Shown here: positions 1 to 9,547 of the stretch, one piece after another | Position numbering within the stretch: the stretch's first letter is position 1 | Layout of the letters: each line of letters starts with the position of its first letter | Source of the DNA: Methylococcaceae bacterium | GTDB taxonomy: Bacteria > Pseudomonadota > Gammaproteobacteria > Methylococcales > Methylomonadaceae | DNA length: 55,834 bases | Direction of reading: 5' to 3' | Assembly (NCBI GenBank): GCA_007280895.1 | Contig: QYQN01000108.1 | Location: 1-55,834, forward strand | The notes under the pieces: model-generated | Seen by the model: the letters and a program-made list of their open reading frames with translations, nothing else | Told to the model about the DNA's origin: nothing | Database searches by the model: none | Made by a program: the position numbers and the translations under genes

Positions 1-1278
1 AATTTGTTTAATGTCGTCTTCGGATAATTCACGGGTGCGACGATTGATTAAATGCCCCAAATTACGCGCATCAATAAACAAAATTTCTCCGCTCCGGTTT
101 CTAAATTTGCCGTTGCTGCGGTTACGGCTCATAAACCACAAAGCAGCAGGAATTTGTGTATTCAAAAACAGTTTGGCGGGCAGGTTAACGATGCAGTCGA
201 TCAGGTTGCCATCTTCAATCAGGGCTTTACGAATGTCACCTTCACCGCTGGTTTTAGAGGTCAATGCCCCTTTAGCCAAGACAATACCTGCTTGACCGCT
301 AGGGGCAAGGTGATAGGCAAAATGTTGCAACCAGGCAAAGTTGGCGTTGCCTGCTGGCGGCGTACCGTATTGCCAACGGCCATCGGTGCGTAACAGTTCC
401 CCGCTCCAATCGCTGACATTAAACGGGGGGTTGGCAATGATGTAATCGGCTTTCAAGTCTTTGTGGGCATCGTTCAAAAACGAGCCTTCGTTGTTCCATC
501 TGACTTGTGAGCTATCAATGCCGCGTATGGCGAGATTCATTTTAGCCAGCCGCCAAGTGGTTTGGTTGCTTTCTTGCCCGTAAATGGAAATATCATTAAC
601 GCGGCCTTGGTGTTCCTCGACGAATTTTTCAGACTGCACAAACATACCACCAGAGCCGCAGCATGGATCAAACACCCGCCCTTGATAAGGTTCAAGCATT
701 TTTACCAAGAGTTCGACAATGCTGCGTGGGGTGTAAAACTGCCCGCCTTGTTTGCCTTCGGCCAGTGCAAATTCACCCAGAAAATATTCAAATACATGCC
801 CCAACACATCGGCGCTACGGGCTTTGGCATCGCCCAGCGCAATATTGCCGACCAGATCAATCAAGCCACCAAGGCTGGCCGGATCAAGATTTTGCCGCGC
901 AAACACTTTGGGCAATACGCCTTTGAGCGAAGGGTTTTCCTTTTCAAGCGCATCCATAGCTTCATCGACAAACGTGCCAATCTTTGGTTGCTTAGCGTGG
1001 GCTTGCAGATAAGTCCAACGTGATTCAGCTGGTACAAAGAACACATTTTCGGCTTTGTATTCGTCTCTATCTTCGGGGTCTGCACCGGCATATTCGCCTT
1101 GCCCTGCTTGTAGTTTGGCAAAGTGTTCTTCAAACGAATCGGAAATATATTTTAGGAATATCAATCCTTGCACGATGTGTTTGTATTCGGCGGCATCAAT
1201 GTTTTTTCGCAGTTTGTCGGCGGCTTTCCAAAGTTGTTTTTCTAAAGGTTCTGCCGTGTCTGTTTTGACCTTTGCCAT
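1..1278 (-). CDS. hsdM: Type I restriction-modification methylase subunit HsdM (5' part; runs off the left edge)
   Basis: The minus strand is open from an ATG at 1278 to base 1 (426 codons). The ORF track lacks it because the stop lies outside the window. It starts [20 protein letters not shown], with AGGA just upstream as a ribosome site. An N-terminal helical domain ([20 protein letters not shown]) is followed by the SAM-binding motif [11 protein letters not shown] around residue 205 and the adenine-methylase motif NPPF around residue 285, so this is an N6-adenine methyltransferase. In type I systems HsdM works with HsdS for target recognition and HsdR for cleavage. Those genes should lie to the left but are not visible. 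The plus-strand ORFs opposite it are shadows. Confidence 0.95.
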   Translation of the reverse strand, partial: MAKVKTDTAEPLEKQLWKAADKLRKNIDAAEYKHIVQGLIFLKYISDSFEEHFAKLQAGQGEYAGADPEDRDEYKAENVFFVPAESRWTYLQAHAKQPKIGTFVDEAMDALEKENPSLKGVLPKVFARQNLDPASLGGLIDLVGNIALGDAKARSADVLGHVFEYFLGEFALAEGKQGGQFYTPRSIVELLVKMLEPYQGRVFDPCCGSGGMFVQSEKFVEEHQGRVNDISIYGQESNQTTWRLAKMNLAIRGIDSSQVRWNNEGSFLNDAHKDLKADYIIANPPFNVSDWSGELLRTDGRWQYGTPPAGNANFAWLQHFAYHLAPSGQAGIVLAKGALTSKTSGEGDIRKALIEDGNLIDCIVNLPAKLFLNTQIPAALWFMSRNRSNGKFRNRSGEILFIDARNLGHLINRRTRELSEDDIKQI

Positions 1279-1403
1279 TTATTTTCCTAATTTCACGTAT
1301 GATTTTTCTATATGGGATAAATTTCTAATAGGGTGCGTAGTACTTAAAATTTATTTTATTCCACCTCTACCACCAGGCAAATGAACGTAGCACCTTTTGG
1401 TTT

Positions 1404-1430
1404 GCCGGATGACGCTTGCGCTTATCCGGT
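1404..1430. repeat. REP-like palindrome
   Basis: GCCGGATGACGCTTGCGCTT followed by ATCCGGT forms a CCGGAT/ATCCGG stem with a GC-rich centre, and CTACG follows. The layout resembles repetitive extragenic palindromes of gammaproteobacteria (GCCGGAT...ATCCGGC-CTAC). Only one copy is present in this window, so repetition in the genome is inferred. Confidence 0.6.
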
Positions 1431-1586
1431 CTACGTGCTAAGTGTCCCATCGTATTTCCGCCCTGTTTTGATTTGTAGGGATTACCAAAACCAACTTCAT
1501 CAACAAATAATCCACCTAAAGCTTAGACCGCTTTTCCTGCATGATGTTTTGTTTGAAACATGCCTTCAACTTCCAAATCCACTATA

Positions 1587-1621
1587 GAAAACGCTGCCGT
1601 GATTGATAATATTGCGGCAGC
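1587..1621 (-). terminator. Probable intrinsic terminator of ssb
   Basis: Read on the minus strand, a GCTGCCG/CGGCAGC stem (7 bp) is followed by GTTTTCTAT, 24 bases after the ssb stop codon. The T-run is short, so efficiency is uncertain. Confidence 0.6.
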
Positions 1622-1644
1622 TTTAAATAAGTGTAGGGGAATGG

Positions 1645-2136
1645 TTAAAAAGGTATGTCATCGTCAAAATCTTCAAAACTTTGTGGCGGTGGAGGCGGTG
1701 CCATTGTTTGATGTGATTCAGGCATTGCCGTGTGTGCAGATGCTTTGCTTGGGGCTGACGGTGTTTCTGAGGCAGGATAATCATGACTAAATTCGCCTGT
1801 TCCGCCACTGCGCGTTCCGAGCATGTTCATTTCATTTGCGACAATTTCGGTTGTGTAACGATCTTGTCCCTCTTGAGTTTGCCATTTACGGGTTTGTAAA
1901 CGTCCTTCCACATAGACTTGTCGGCCTTTCTTTAAATATTCACCGACAATTTCTGCGAGTGGGCTAAAAAATACGACACGATGCCATTCTGTTGCCTCTT
2001 TGCGCTCACCAGATTGTTTGTCTTTCCAGCGACGGGTTGTTGCCAGACTAATGGTTGCGACAGCACCGCCGGCGGGCATGTAACGGACTTCTGGATCAGC
2101 ACCTAAATTGCCAATCAGGGTTACTTTATTAAGCAT
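1645..2136 (-). CDS. ssb: Single-stranded DNA-binding protein
   Basis: 163 aa. Residues 1-110 form an OB-fold ([20 protein letters not shown]..., [21 protein letters not shown]), followed by a Pro/Ser-rich flexible linker and the conserved acidic tail DFDDDIPF that recruits replication and repair partners. It coats single-stranded DNA during replication, recombination and repair. The length is close to the usual 160-180 aa. AAGGAG sits 6 bases before the ATG. It is transcribed alone, with a hairpin behind it. Confidence 0.97.
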   Translation of the reverse strand: MLNKVTLIGNLGADPEVRYMPAGGAVATISLATTRRWKDKQSGERKEATEWHRVVFFSPLAEIVGEYLKKGRQVYVEGRLQTRKWQTQEGQDRYTTEIVANEMNMLGTRSGGTGEFSHDYPASETPSAPSKASAHTAMPESHQTMAPPPPPQSFEDFDDDIPF

Positions 2137-2649
2137 TAAATTCTCCTTGAGGGTTGCATGGGGTGGATAGCTTAAACGGAATTAAGTGTGGAAGGCTTAT
2201 TTTAGTCATTATTGCTTTAGAATTTCACCGTATTTTTAGTGCCACGCGTGGTTGATAGGCGTTTTATTGCTGCACGACGCTTAGTCACTGATGTCATGCC
2301 ATTCTTCTGTCATGTAAAAGATCAGCATCGGTGGGGCACATGACGGCAAATCGAGCTTACTGCGTTGTCAGTAGGTAAGAAACATTTTTTCTGTAGCATG
2401 GCATTTTTTTAGTAAAGTAGTATAAGTAATATCCTGACATTCAGATAAAATGTCAGCTTAATTAGACCCTATCGGGTTATCTTGGCTATCAATTAAGACG
2501 GGACGGTTAAGCCGATCATGGTTCGACAAGGCTTTTAGTCCTGAGCTTCGCCTAAGCCTCACCACAAATGGTTTAAGCTCAGGCTATCCTGTCTTAAGTG
2601 GGTAGCCGTTCTCTTTAAATGTAATTGATTTTATTAAATAGTGACTCTT
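2137..2649. other. Intergenic region between ssb and the NlpE-like gene
   Basis: About 500 bp between divergent genes. The left part should carry the ssb promoter, though no clear hexamers were recognised. The right part contains a 124-bp MITE-like element at 2484-2607. Nothing coding was recognised. Confidence 0.7.
2484..2607. mobile_element. MITE-like element, long form (124 bp)
   Basis: The left end GGCTATCAATTAAGACGGGA and the reverse complement of the right end, GGCTACCCACTTAAGACAGGA, form imperfect terminal inverted repeats of about 20 bp. The flanks GTTATCTT (2476-2483) and GTTCTCTT (2608-2615) match at 7 of 8 bases, as expected for an aged 8-bp target duplication. Its left arm aligns with the element at 18420-18490 (shared GGAC...GGTTAAGCC). 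There is no reading frame, so it is non-autonomous. Confidence 0.7.
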
Positions 2650-3180
2650 ATGCACACAATAAAACACCTCTTAAAACAAACCTTAGTATGTTCCCTCGTC
2701 ATCGTGAGTACCGTTTTTTCCATGGAGGGCAAGGCCGATTTAAAATCCGAACAAGAGTTTTTAAAAGCTCGCGTTAAAAATATGGAACAACATAATGAGC
2801 ACGCCGAACATCAGCAAGCTATCGATAAAAGCACAGATTTTCATGGTGTTTTTTATGGCTACTTACCTTGTGAAGATTGTAATGGCGTTAAAATAACTTT
2901 GTCGTTAAAGCAAAAAAATCTTTATTTGTTGGTGACCCAATCTGCCAAAGAATCGTCAAGAGAATTTTATGAAAAGGGTAAGTATCAATGGGACGATGCC
3001 ACGCAAACAGTGCTCTTAACACCGCGTGACAAAGGTACGCCGCATTACTATCGTATTGAAAATAATGAAACTTTGATTAAACTCAGCGACGATGGCAAGC
3101 CTTTGCCTGTTAATCAAAAAGATCGTTATACCTTGCGTAGAAGCGATACAGTACAAAACCGCGAAGTACATATTCATTAA
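2650..3180 (+). CDS. NlpE N-terminal-like periplasmic protein
   Basis: 176 aa from the ATG at 2650; the track's GTG at 2641 adds three residues. An N-terminal signal peptide (MHTIKHLLKQTLVCSLVIVS...) ends near KADLKS. The mature part carries the NlpE N-terminal domain pattern FHGVFYGYLPCEDCNGVKIT with a CxxC, then strands ending in QTVLLTP and a YRIENNETLIKLSDDG segment. NlpE in enterobacteria is an outer-membrane lipoprotein linked to copper tolerance and Cpx surface sensing. This protein lacks a lipobox cysteine, so it should be soluble in the periplasm. uppP follows after 46 bp and may be co-transcribed. The domain call is good, the physiological role is inferred. Confidence 0.75.
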   Translation: MHTIKHLLKQTLVCSLVIVSTVFSMEGKADLKSEQEFLKARVKNMEQHNEHAEHQQAIDKSTDFHGVFYGYLPCEDCNGVKITLSLKQKNLYLLVTQSAKESSREFYEKGKYQWDDATQTVLLTPRDKGTPHYYRIENNETLIKLSDDGKPLPVNQKDRYTLRRSDTVQNREVHIH

Positions 3181-3226
3181 CTTTTTGCCGCTAGGCAACT
3201 TAACTTCCTCATAATCAATAAGACGT

Positions 3227-4054
3227 ATGGATATTTTATTAGCATTAAAAGCACTTGTGTTAGGCGTTGTTGAAGGCTTAACCGAATTTTTACCCGTGTC
3301 GAGCACGGGGCATTTAATTTTGGTTGGCGATTTACTTAATTTTAACGATGATAAAGGCAAGATTTTTGAAATTGTTATCCAAATGGGAGCGATTTTTGCG
3401 GTGTGCTGGGAGTATCGTAAGAAAATTATGACGGTATTATTAGGCTTGCCTACGCAACGTTCAGCACAAAAATTTGTGCTGAACCTCGTGATTGCTTTTA
3501 TTCCTTTAGCCGCCTTAGGTTTGTTGTTGGGTGATTATATTACCCATTTTTTGTTTAAGCCGGTGCCGGTGGCCTTAGCCTTTATCATTGGTGCGTTTAT
3601 TATTATTTGGGCTGAACGTAGAGAGCATGTGATTCGTATTCATGATGTTGATGATTTACAACCCTTAGATGCCTTAAAGTTGGGACTAGCTCAGGCATGT
3701 GCGTTAATTCCAGGCACTTCGCGTTCGGGCTCAACCATTATTGGTGGCTTATTATTGGGTTTATCAAGAAAAGCAGCGACGGAATTTTCATTTTTTTTAG
3801 CTATTCCTACCTTAATTATCGCTAGTCTTTATAAAATGATTAAGCATCGTGAGTTGTTCGATTTAGCAACCGATGCACCGTATTTTAGTCTAGGCATAGT
3901 TGCTGCATTCCTCAGTGCATTATTTGCCACTAAAAGTTTATTGCGCTATATAAGTAATCATGATTTTATTATTTTTGCATGGTATCGCATTGCTTTTGGC
4001 ATCATTGTTTTAGTTACCGCATACAGCGGTGTAGTGCAATGGACGGTTGAGTAA
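3227..4054 (+). CDS. uppP: Undecaprenyl-diphosphatase
   Basis: 275 aa, normal for the BacA/UppP family. This inner-membrane enzyme removes a phosphate from undecaprenyl pyrophosphate so the lipid carrier can be reused for peptidoglycan and O-antigen synthesis, and its activity gives bacitracin tolerance. The two signature motifs are visible: [19 protein letters not shown] near residues 13-31 and [10 protein letters not shown] near residue 165. Several hydrophobic helices cover the rest. Its end lies 4 bp before the chosen tilS start, which suggests translational coupling. Confidence 0.96.
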   Translation: MDILLALKALVLGVVEGLTEFLPVSSTGHLILVGDLLNFNDDKGKIFEIVIQMGAIFAVCWEYRKKIMTVLLGLPTQRSAQKFVLNLVIAFIPLAALGLLLGDYITHFLFKPVPVALAFIIGAFIIIWAERREHVIRIHDVDDLQPLDALKLGLAQACALIPGTSRSGSTIIGGLLLGLSRKAATEFSFFLAIPTLIIASLYKMIKHRELFDLATDAPYFSLGIVAAFLSALFATKSLLRYISNHDFIIFAWYRIAFGIIVLVTAYSGVVQWTVE

Positions 4055-4058
4055 TTTT

Positions 4059-5393
4059 ATGCTTCTGGCGCTTAAGCGTATTGATGAGGCTATTCAACTT
4101 CATCAAGCTTCGCATATTTATATTGCGTATAGCGGTGGTCTGGATTCTCATGTGTTGCTGCATGCCTGTGTTAACCATCTTGAGGGCAAGAAAAAAATTA
4201 CCGCTGTCTATGTAAATCATGGTTTGCAAGCTGTCGCTGCTCAATGGTCGGCGCATTGCCAAGGTATCGCTCAGGCTTACCAAATTGACTTTATTGGCGT
4301 ATCGGTTGATGCGCAGCCTCGTTTAGGTGAAAGTCCTGAAGAGGCTGCAAGAAATGCGCGTTACGCTGCATTAAAATCCTTAGTAAAAAAAAATGATCTG
4401 CTGCTGTTAGCGCAGCATCGTGAAGATCAGATGGAAACGGTCTTGCTGCAATTATTTCGCGGCAGTGGGTTACGAGGGTTGGCGGCAATGCCTGCGGGTA
4501 AGGCGTTTGGGCAAGGGTATTTAATAAGACCCTTGCTTGACACGACCAAAGCCGCTATTACGGCTTATGCTAAACAGCATGCTTTACAGTGGGTAGAAGA
4601 TCCTACCAATCAACAAACAGATTATGATCGTAATTATTTACGTTTAACTGTTCTTCCTTTAGTAAAACAACGCTGGCCTGGTGTAGATAAAACTATTGCC
4701 AGAACTGCCAGTCATTGTGCTCAAGCTGACGCTGTGACCGTAGAGCTGGCTACAATTGTGTTAGGCACCTTACTTAATAACGCAGACAATAGTTTGCCGT
4801 GTTCGCAATTAAATACTTATTCAGTGGCAGTTAAGCATGCCATTTTGCGAGCGTGGCTTAAGCACTTAGGCATAAGAATGCCCGCTTTAAAGGTACTTGA
4901 GAAAATTGATAGTGATGTCGTCAATGCACGTGAAGACAGTATGCCTCAGGTGACACTCAATGCGTTGTATAGTATTCGGCGCTATCAACAAACCTTATAT
5001 TGTGTCGCCAATGACAACGCTGGTGATGAGCAGGTTAAAATCAATTGGCCAAATCAACAACAGGCATTGCGCTTAAGTGCTAGTCATCGCTTATGCTGTG
5101 AGCCAGCCTCTTCAGGTATTTTGTTAAGCACATGGGCGAATGCGCACATTGAAGTACGCTTTAGATCCGGTGGGGAAAAAATTTGCTTACCTAATCGGCG
5201 TGGTTTTCATAGTTTAAAAAAACTCTTTCAAGAAGCTAGCATCCCACCTTGGCAGCGCACGCTCATGCCGCTTATTTATTTAGATCAACGTTTAGCGGTG
5301 GTGGGTGAACACTGGATAAGTGCTGATTTTTATCAGGAAAAAGAACTGGGGTGTGTGCGTATCCGTTGGTTAATAACTAACTTAGCTGTGTAG
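4059..5393 (+). CDS. tilS: tRNA(Ile)-lysidine synthase
   Basis: 444 aa from the ATG at 4059; the track's TTG start at 4047 overlaps uppP and adds only four residues. The PP-loop ATPase motif AYSGGLDSHVLL lies near residue 23, followed by the TilS signature region (REDQMETVLLQLFRGSGLRGL) and a C-terminal substrate-binding domain (EVRFRSGGEKICLPNRRGFH, IPPWQRTLMPLIYL). The enzyme converts cytidine 34 of the CAU-anticodon isoleucine tRNA to lysidine, so the tRNA reads AUA codons. It is essential in most bacteria. A strong hairpin follows the stop codon directly. Confidence 0.95.
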   Translation: MLLALKRIDEAIQLHQASHIYIAYSGGLDSHVLLHACVNHLEGKKKITAVYVNHGLQAVAAQWSAHCQGIAQAYQIDFIGVSVDAQPRLGESPEEAARNARYAALKSLVKKNDLLLLAQHREDQMETVLLQLFRGSGLRGLAAMPAGKAFGQGYLIRPLLDTTKAAITAYAKQHALQWVEDPTNQQTDYDRNYLRLTVLPLVKQRWPGVDKTIARTASHCAQADAVTVELATIVLGTLLNNADNSLPCSQLNTYSVAVKHAILRAWLKHLGIRMPALKVLEKIDSDVVNAREDSMPQVTLNALYSIRRYQQTLYCVANDNAGDEQVKINWPNQQQALRLSASHRLCCEPASSGILLSTWANAHIEVRFRSGGEKICLPNRRGFHSLKKLFQEASIPPWQRTLMPLIYLDQRLAVVGEHWISADFYQEKELGCVRIRWLITNLAV

Positions 5394-5426
5394 GGAGGGC
5401 AAGTTGTATTGCCCTCCCAATTTTTC
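5393..5426 (+). terminator. Intrinsic terminator after tilS
   Basis: GGGAGGGCAA and TTGCCCTCCC form a perfect 10-bp stem with a 6-base loop, followed by AATTTTTC. It starts at the last base of the tilS stop codon. Confidence 0.9.
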
Positions 5427-5478
5427 TTGGCTATCGTGTGTGCCAAATAGCTTATGCTTTGTCATGTTTATTTATGAT

Positions 5479-5994
5479 TTAGGGGGGTAATAAAACATGG
5501 TAATTAATAAAAAGAGACTGCACTGAGTTAATCATGGCTAAATTGAACACAACTATATTTTTGCCGGCTTCTAAAGAATCCCATAATAGGACGGCTTCAC
5601 CAATACCGCCTTTTTTGCCTAGGGTTCTAATTTCAAAGCAGCCGTGAAGTTGTGAATGAACAACTAGCGATAGTTGTAAAAAATAATCCAAATCATAGTA
5701 ATCATCATATTCTTCAATTTTAACAGCTTCCATGGGAAGAATATGGGTATAGTAATAACCTTTACCTGTATCTATCGTTGCTATTTCATCATCACAGCTT
5801 ACGAAGCCACCGGTATCAACTATCAATTTCTCCAGTATTTCAGTTGTATTATTGACAAAATAGCGCTCACCACCGTCACAGGCTATCCAATAGAGAGGGT
5901 TGCGATGATCGGCTTTGCGGGGCGGTGCCAATTTATTGCGTAAATGCATGGGCACCCATTGAAATTTGTTTTGAATTCTTTTTTGTTCTTTCAT
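5479..5994 (-). CDS. Uncharacterised protein (second gene of an orphan pair)
   Basis: 171 aa, not recognised. It has no signal peptide or clear membrane helix. The N-terminus is basic (MKEQKRIQNKFQWVPMHLRN) and the middle is rich in aromatic and acidic residues (IEEYDDYYDLDYFLQ). A glycine-rich stretch, GKKGGIGEAVLLW, lies near residue 128. It begins 58 bp after the end of the gene at 6053-6382 on the same strand, so the two are probably one transcript. The ribosome site is weak. A cytoplasmic globular protein is likely. No function can be assigned. Confidence 0.6.
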   Translation of the reverse strand: MKEQKRIQNKFQWVPMHLRNKLAPPRKADHRNPLYWIACDGGERYFVNNTTEILEKLIVDTGGFVSCDDEIATIDTGKGYYYTHILPMEAVKIEEYDDYYDLDYFLQLSLVVHSQLHGCFEIRTLGKKGGIGEAVLLWDSLEAGKNIVVFNLAMINSVQSLFINYHVLLPP

Positions 5995-6052
5995 TAGCGT
6001 AATCTCACAAAAGGAGGAATGAATAGGTTGTTCTTAGGCTATGTAAGAATAA

Positions 6053-6382
6053 TTATTTTCTAATAGTGACTAATTTCATTAGTTCACGAAGTTTTTCAGG
6101 TGAAAAACCATACAATTCTTTAATAGCTAAAATTAACGCTAGCCACAAGGTAGTGCCCTCTGAGTTTCTTTCAAAATTAAAAATATCATTTAATAGCGTG
6201 AAAAATTCTCTGGTGTCGTTACTCCGATGAAAATGATTGAAATGTTGCATAGCTTTTAAAGCAGTTAATAACGCGACGATTTGCGCATCTTTATGAGGGC
6301 TTGGAACCTCTGCGTCGTAAACAGCAGTAAAAAAATAATCTAAGCGGTCTTGCGTTAGATAAGGCAAGTCGGATTTGTGCAT
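6053..6382 (-). CDS. Uncharacterised small protein (first gene of an orphan pair)
   Basis: 109 aa, not recognised. The sequence suggests an all-helical protein (DRLDYFFTAVYDAE, AQIVALLTALKAMQHFNHFH, TLWLALILAIKELYGFSPEKLRELMKL) with no signal peptide. GGAG stands five bases before the ATG, supporting the start and that it is a real gene. The gene at 5479-5994 follows on the same strand. The pair is bounded by the tilS terminator on one side and acnB on the other. Confidence 0.65.
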   Translation of the reverse strand: MHKSDLPYLTQDRLDYFFTAVYDAEVPSPHKDAQIVALLTALKAMQHFNHFHRSNDTREFFTLLNDIFNFERNSEGTTLWLALILAIKELYGFSPEKLRELMKLVTIRK

Positions 6383-6595
6383 AAAATCTCCATACTAAGT
6401 AAATAACAACATGTGTGTTGAGGTAATGGAGATAGTATGGAAGATAGCAGCGACAAACAGTGACGTTTGAAAAAGTTTTTTTGCAAAAAACGTAGGCATC
6501 ATTTCTTGCTCAGGAAAAATGCTTTATCGACGCTGCCTGTGGGTTATTAATGCTGTTATAAAATCAGCAAAAGGCGCTTTGGGTAAAATAAAAAG

Positions 6596-6639
6596 AAGGG
6601 TGAGGGTTAGGTCAAAGACTTTGTTAACCCTTCACCCTT
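6596..6639 (-). terminator. Intrinsic terminator of acnB
   Basis: AAGGGTGAGGGTTA pairs with TAACCCTTCACCCTT across a short loop. Read on the minus strand, the stem is followed by CTTTTTATTTT. It lies just past the acnB stop codon. Confidence 0.88.
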
Positions 6640-6650
6640 TCAGGTGCTGT

Positions 6651-9206
6651 CTACGCGTCTTGATAAGCACTCATAGTATTAAAATTTAAATACCGATAAG
6701 TATCGGCTGCGTTGTCAGTGATGTGTTGGCTGTAGTGCATGTATTCAGCAACGGTTGGAATTTTGCCTAACACTGAGCATACGGCCGCTAATTCTGCTGA
6801 GGCTAAATACACATTCGCACCATTACCTAAACGATTGGGAAAGTTTCGGGTTGAGGTTGAGACCACCGTTGCATTATCTGCAACACGCGCCTGATTGCCC
6901 ATGCACAACGAGCAGCCAGGCATTTCGGTGCGTGCACCAGCACGTTTAAATGTTTCATACGCGCCTTCTTTGGTCAGTTCTGTTTCGTCCATTTTAGTGG
7001 GGGGGGCAATCCATAAGCGTGTTGGTAACTCACCTTGGTGTTGCTTTAATAATTTTTCAGTAGCACGGAAATGCCCAATGTTGGTCATACAGGAGCCTAA
7101 AAACACTTCATCAATGCTTGTTCCTGCAACGTCTGATAAAGGTTTAATGTCATCAGGATCATTAGGACAGGCAAGTAACGGTTCTTTGATGTCATTTAAA
7201 TCAATATCAATGATTTCATAATAGTCGGCGTCAGCATCTGGGGCCAATAACTCTGGGTTGGTAAGCCAAGCGTGCATGGCTTCAATACGACGCGTAAGGG
7301 TTGCAGCGTCGCCATAACCTTGGTTAAGCATCCAGTGCAATAAACTAATATTGGATTGTAAATATTCTTTAACGGGTTCTGGGTTGAGTCTAATTGTACA
7401 CCCCCCTGCGGAGCGTTCGGCTGAGGCATCTGATAATTCAAAGGCTTGTTCAATTTTTAAATCGGGCAAGCCTTCGATTTCTAAAATGCGTCCTGAAAAG
7501 ACATTTTTCTTGGCGGTTTTAGCAATGCTTAATAAGCCTTTTTGTAGGGCCACATACGGGATGGCATTGACTAAGTCGCGCAGTGTTATGCCGGGCTGCA
7601 TTTGTCCACTAAAACGCACCAATACTGATTCAGGCATGTCTAAGGGCATAACGCCTGTTGCCGCAGCAAAGGCAACTAAACCTGAACCTGCTGGAAATGA
7701 AATACCCAACGGGAAGCGCGTGTGTGAATCACCGCCAGTGCCTACTGTGTCGGGCAATAACATGCGATTTAGCCAAGAATGAATAATGCCATCTCCAGGA
7801 CGTAACGACACGCCGCCTCGATTCATGATGAAGTCAGGTAAGCTATGTTGCATGGCAATATCCACTGGTTTTGGGTAGGCCGCAGTATGACAAAAAGATT
7901 GTAAAACTAAGTCTGCTGAAAAGCCCAAACAGGCCAAATCTTTTAATTCATCGCGTGTCATCGGCCCCGTGGTGTCTTGTGAGCCTACGGTAGTCATGTG
8001 TGGTTCACAGTAGGTATGTGGACGCACCCCAGCCACACCACAGGCTCGCCCTACCATTTTTTGCGCTAAGGTAAAGCCTTTACTTGGCGCTTCAGCAGAT
8101 TGACTAGAGGGGCGATTAAATACCGTAGAAATAGTTAAGCCCATCGCTTTTCTTGCGCGATCGGTTAAGCCACGACCAATAATCAAGGTAATGCGCCCAC
8201 CCGCACGCACTTCATCAAGAATCACGTCGGTCTTTAAAGAAAATTGACAAACGATTTCTTCACTGTCATGGCGTTTAATAACGCCTTGGTAAGGAAAAAT
8301 GTCAATGACATCACCCATGAGTAAGCGCGTAACATCACATTCAAGAGGTAAGGCGCCAGAGTCTTCCATAGTGTTAAAGAAAATGGGTGCGATTTTTCCA
8401 CCAATGCACACGCCGCCATCACGCTTATTGGGGATAAAAGGAATTGCGTTACCTATGTACCATTGCACAGAGTTGGTTGCTGATTTTCTTGATGAGCCTG
8501 TACCCACCACATCGCCCACATACGCCACGGGGAAGCCTTTTTGTTTTAATTCAGAAAGTTGCTGTTCTGCATTACTAATGCCCTCGCGTGGAATGCTTAA
8601 CATTGCTTTAGCATGTAAAGGAATATCAGGGCGTGACCACGCATCTGGTGCGGGCGATAAGTCATCGGTATTGGTTTCACCGGTGACTTTAAAAACGGTC
8701 ACGGTTAATTTTTCAGGGACGCTGGGTTTGCTGATAAACCATTCGGCGTCTGCCCACGCTTGCATAATTTGTTGGGCATAGTCATTGCCAGCTTTGGCTT
8801 TGGCATGAACATCATGAAAGGCATCAAAGACTAATAAGGTGTGAGCTAACGCTTTTGCAGCTAAGGGTGCTAACGCGGCAATGTCTAATAAATCAATTAA
8901 GGGGGCGACGTTATAGCCGCCTAACATAGTGCCTAATAAAACGGTGGCATCTTCTGCAGATAAAATAGGGGAGTGTGCGTCATTTTTGGCAATTGCCGCT
9001 AAAAAACCTGCCTTTACATACGCGGCTTCATCAACGCCTGCAGGGATTCTATTAGCCAGTAAATCTAATAAAAAGAGCGTGTCTTCGCCTTCAGGTGGGT
9101 GCGTAATGAGCTCACATAAAGCAGCGGTTTGTTCAGCATCCAAAGGTTTGGGCACAATGCCTTCGGCAGCACGTTCAGCGACATGGTTACGATACGTCTT
9201 TAGCAT
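6651..9206 (-). CDS. acnB: Aconitate hydratase B
   Basis: 851 aa, close to the 865 aa of E. coli AcnB. It isomerises citrate to isocitrate through cis-aconitate in the TCA cycle, using a [4Fe-4S] cluster. The N-terminal HEAT-like helical domain typical of the B type is present ([21 protein letters not shown]). The swivel domain follows ([20 protein letters not shown]), and then the catalytic domains. The cluster ligands are visible as [12 protein letters not shown] and [11 protein letters not shown] near the C-terminus. Apo-AcnB in E. coli also binds mRNA when iron is low. It stands alone with its own terminator, and recJ is divergent. Confidence 0.97.
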   Translation of the reverse strand: MLKTYRNHVAERAAEGIVPKPLDAEQTAALCELITHPPEGEDTLFLLDLLANRIPAGVDEAAYVKAGFLAAIAKNDAHSPILSAEDATVLLGTMLGGYNVAPLIDLLDIAALAPLAAKALAHTLLVFDAFHDVHAKAKAGNDYAQQIMQAWADAEWFISKPSVPEKLTVTVFKVTGETNTDDLSPAPDAWSRPDIPLHAKAMLSIPREGISNAEQQLSELKQKGFPVAYVGDVVGTGSSRKSATNSVQWYIGNAIPFIPNKRDGGVCIGGKIAPIFFNTMEDSGALPLECDVTRLLMGDVIDIFPYQGVIKRHDSEEIVCQFSLKTDVILDEVRAGGRITLIIGRGLTDRARKAMGLTISTVFNRPSSQSAEAPSKGFTLAQKMVGRACGVAGVRPHTYCEPHMTTVGSQDTTGPMTRDELKDLACLGFSADLVLQSFCHTAAYPKPVDIAMQHSLPDFIMNRGGVSLRPGDGIIHSWLNRMLLPDTVGTGGDSHTRFPLGISFPAGSGLVAFAAATGVMPLDMPESVLVRFSGQMQPGITLRDLVNAIPYVALQKGLLSIAKTAKKNVFSGRILEIEGLPDLKIEQAFELSDASAERSAGGCTIRLNPEPVKEYLQSNISLLHWMLNQGYGDAATLTRRIEAMHAWLTNPELLAPDADADYYEIIDIDLNDIKEPLLACPNDPDDIKPLSDVAGTSIDEVFLGSCMTNIGHFRATEKLLKQHQGELPTRLWIAPPTKMDETELTKEGAYETFKRAGARTEMPGCSLCMGNQARVADNATVVSTSTRNFPNRLGNGANVYLASAELAAVCSVLGKIPTVAEYMHYSQHITDNAADTYRYLNFNTMSAYQDA

Positions 9207-9547
9207 GGAAATACTCCTTTAACAGGTAATAACAAAATAAGTGGTGAGATAACGTGAAACAAAGCAACATTCACGAAAGCAGTGAATGCGTATCTTAAAG
9301 TCATGGTACTAAACAAACACGGGCTAATCAGTATTTTTTTTATGAAATTTAAATTTCGGCATCTTTAAGTGTTATACGGGCGAATAACTGGAACAACACA
9401 ACTAATCAGAGGGCTTTAACTGTTAGTTTTAATGATACGCACTGGCTTATTACGACCTAACCTTAACAAGGCTTAGCAGTTATAATGCTGGTTAATTTTT
9501 CACCATGCGACGTGTGTAGGCCTCGCTTTCTTAACAGCAGCTTCTTA
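9207..9547. other. Divergent intergenic region acnB-recJ
   Basis: About 340 bp. It holds a CATTCAC/GTGAATG hairpin (9268-9288) in the acnB leader, a GAAATTTAAATTTC palindrome near 9341, and a TATAAT at 9481-9486 that could be the recJ -10 box (the -35 is poor). No additional gene was recognised. Confidence 0.6.

Larger units (their letters stand above)
1279..1644. other. Intergenic region between ssb and hsdM
   Basis: This 366-bp gap lies between two minus-strand genes. It holds the probable ssb terminator (1587-1621), a REP-like palindrome (1404-1430) and the ribosome site of hsdM. The short plus-strand ORF here (MNVAPFGLPDD...) runs through the palindrome and shows no family features. Confidence 0.7.

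Noticed and set aside
11-1268. Several plus-strand ORFs opposite hsdM (52-393, 562-1023, 1020-1268)
   Set aside because: They are antisense shadows of a clear HsdM reading frame that the track missed because it is open at the window edge.
1381-1587. 68-codon ORF between ssb and hsdM
   Set aside because: It translates a REP-like palindrome and has no ribosome site or family features.
6010-6024. AAAGGAGGAATG on the plus strand as a strong ribosome site
   Set aside because: The reading frame that follows closes almost at once, and the real genes here are on the minus strand.
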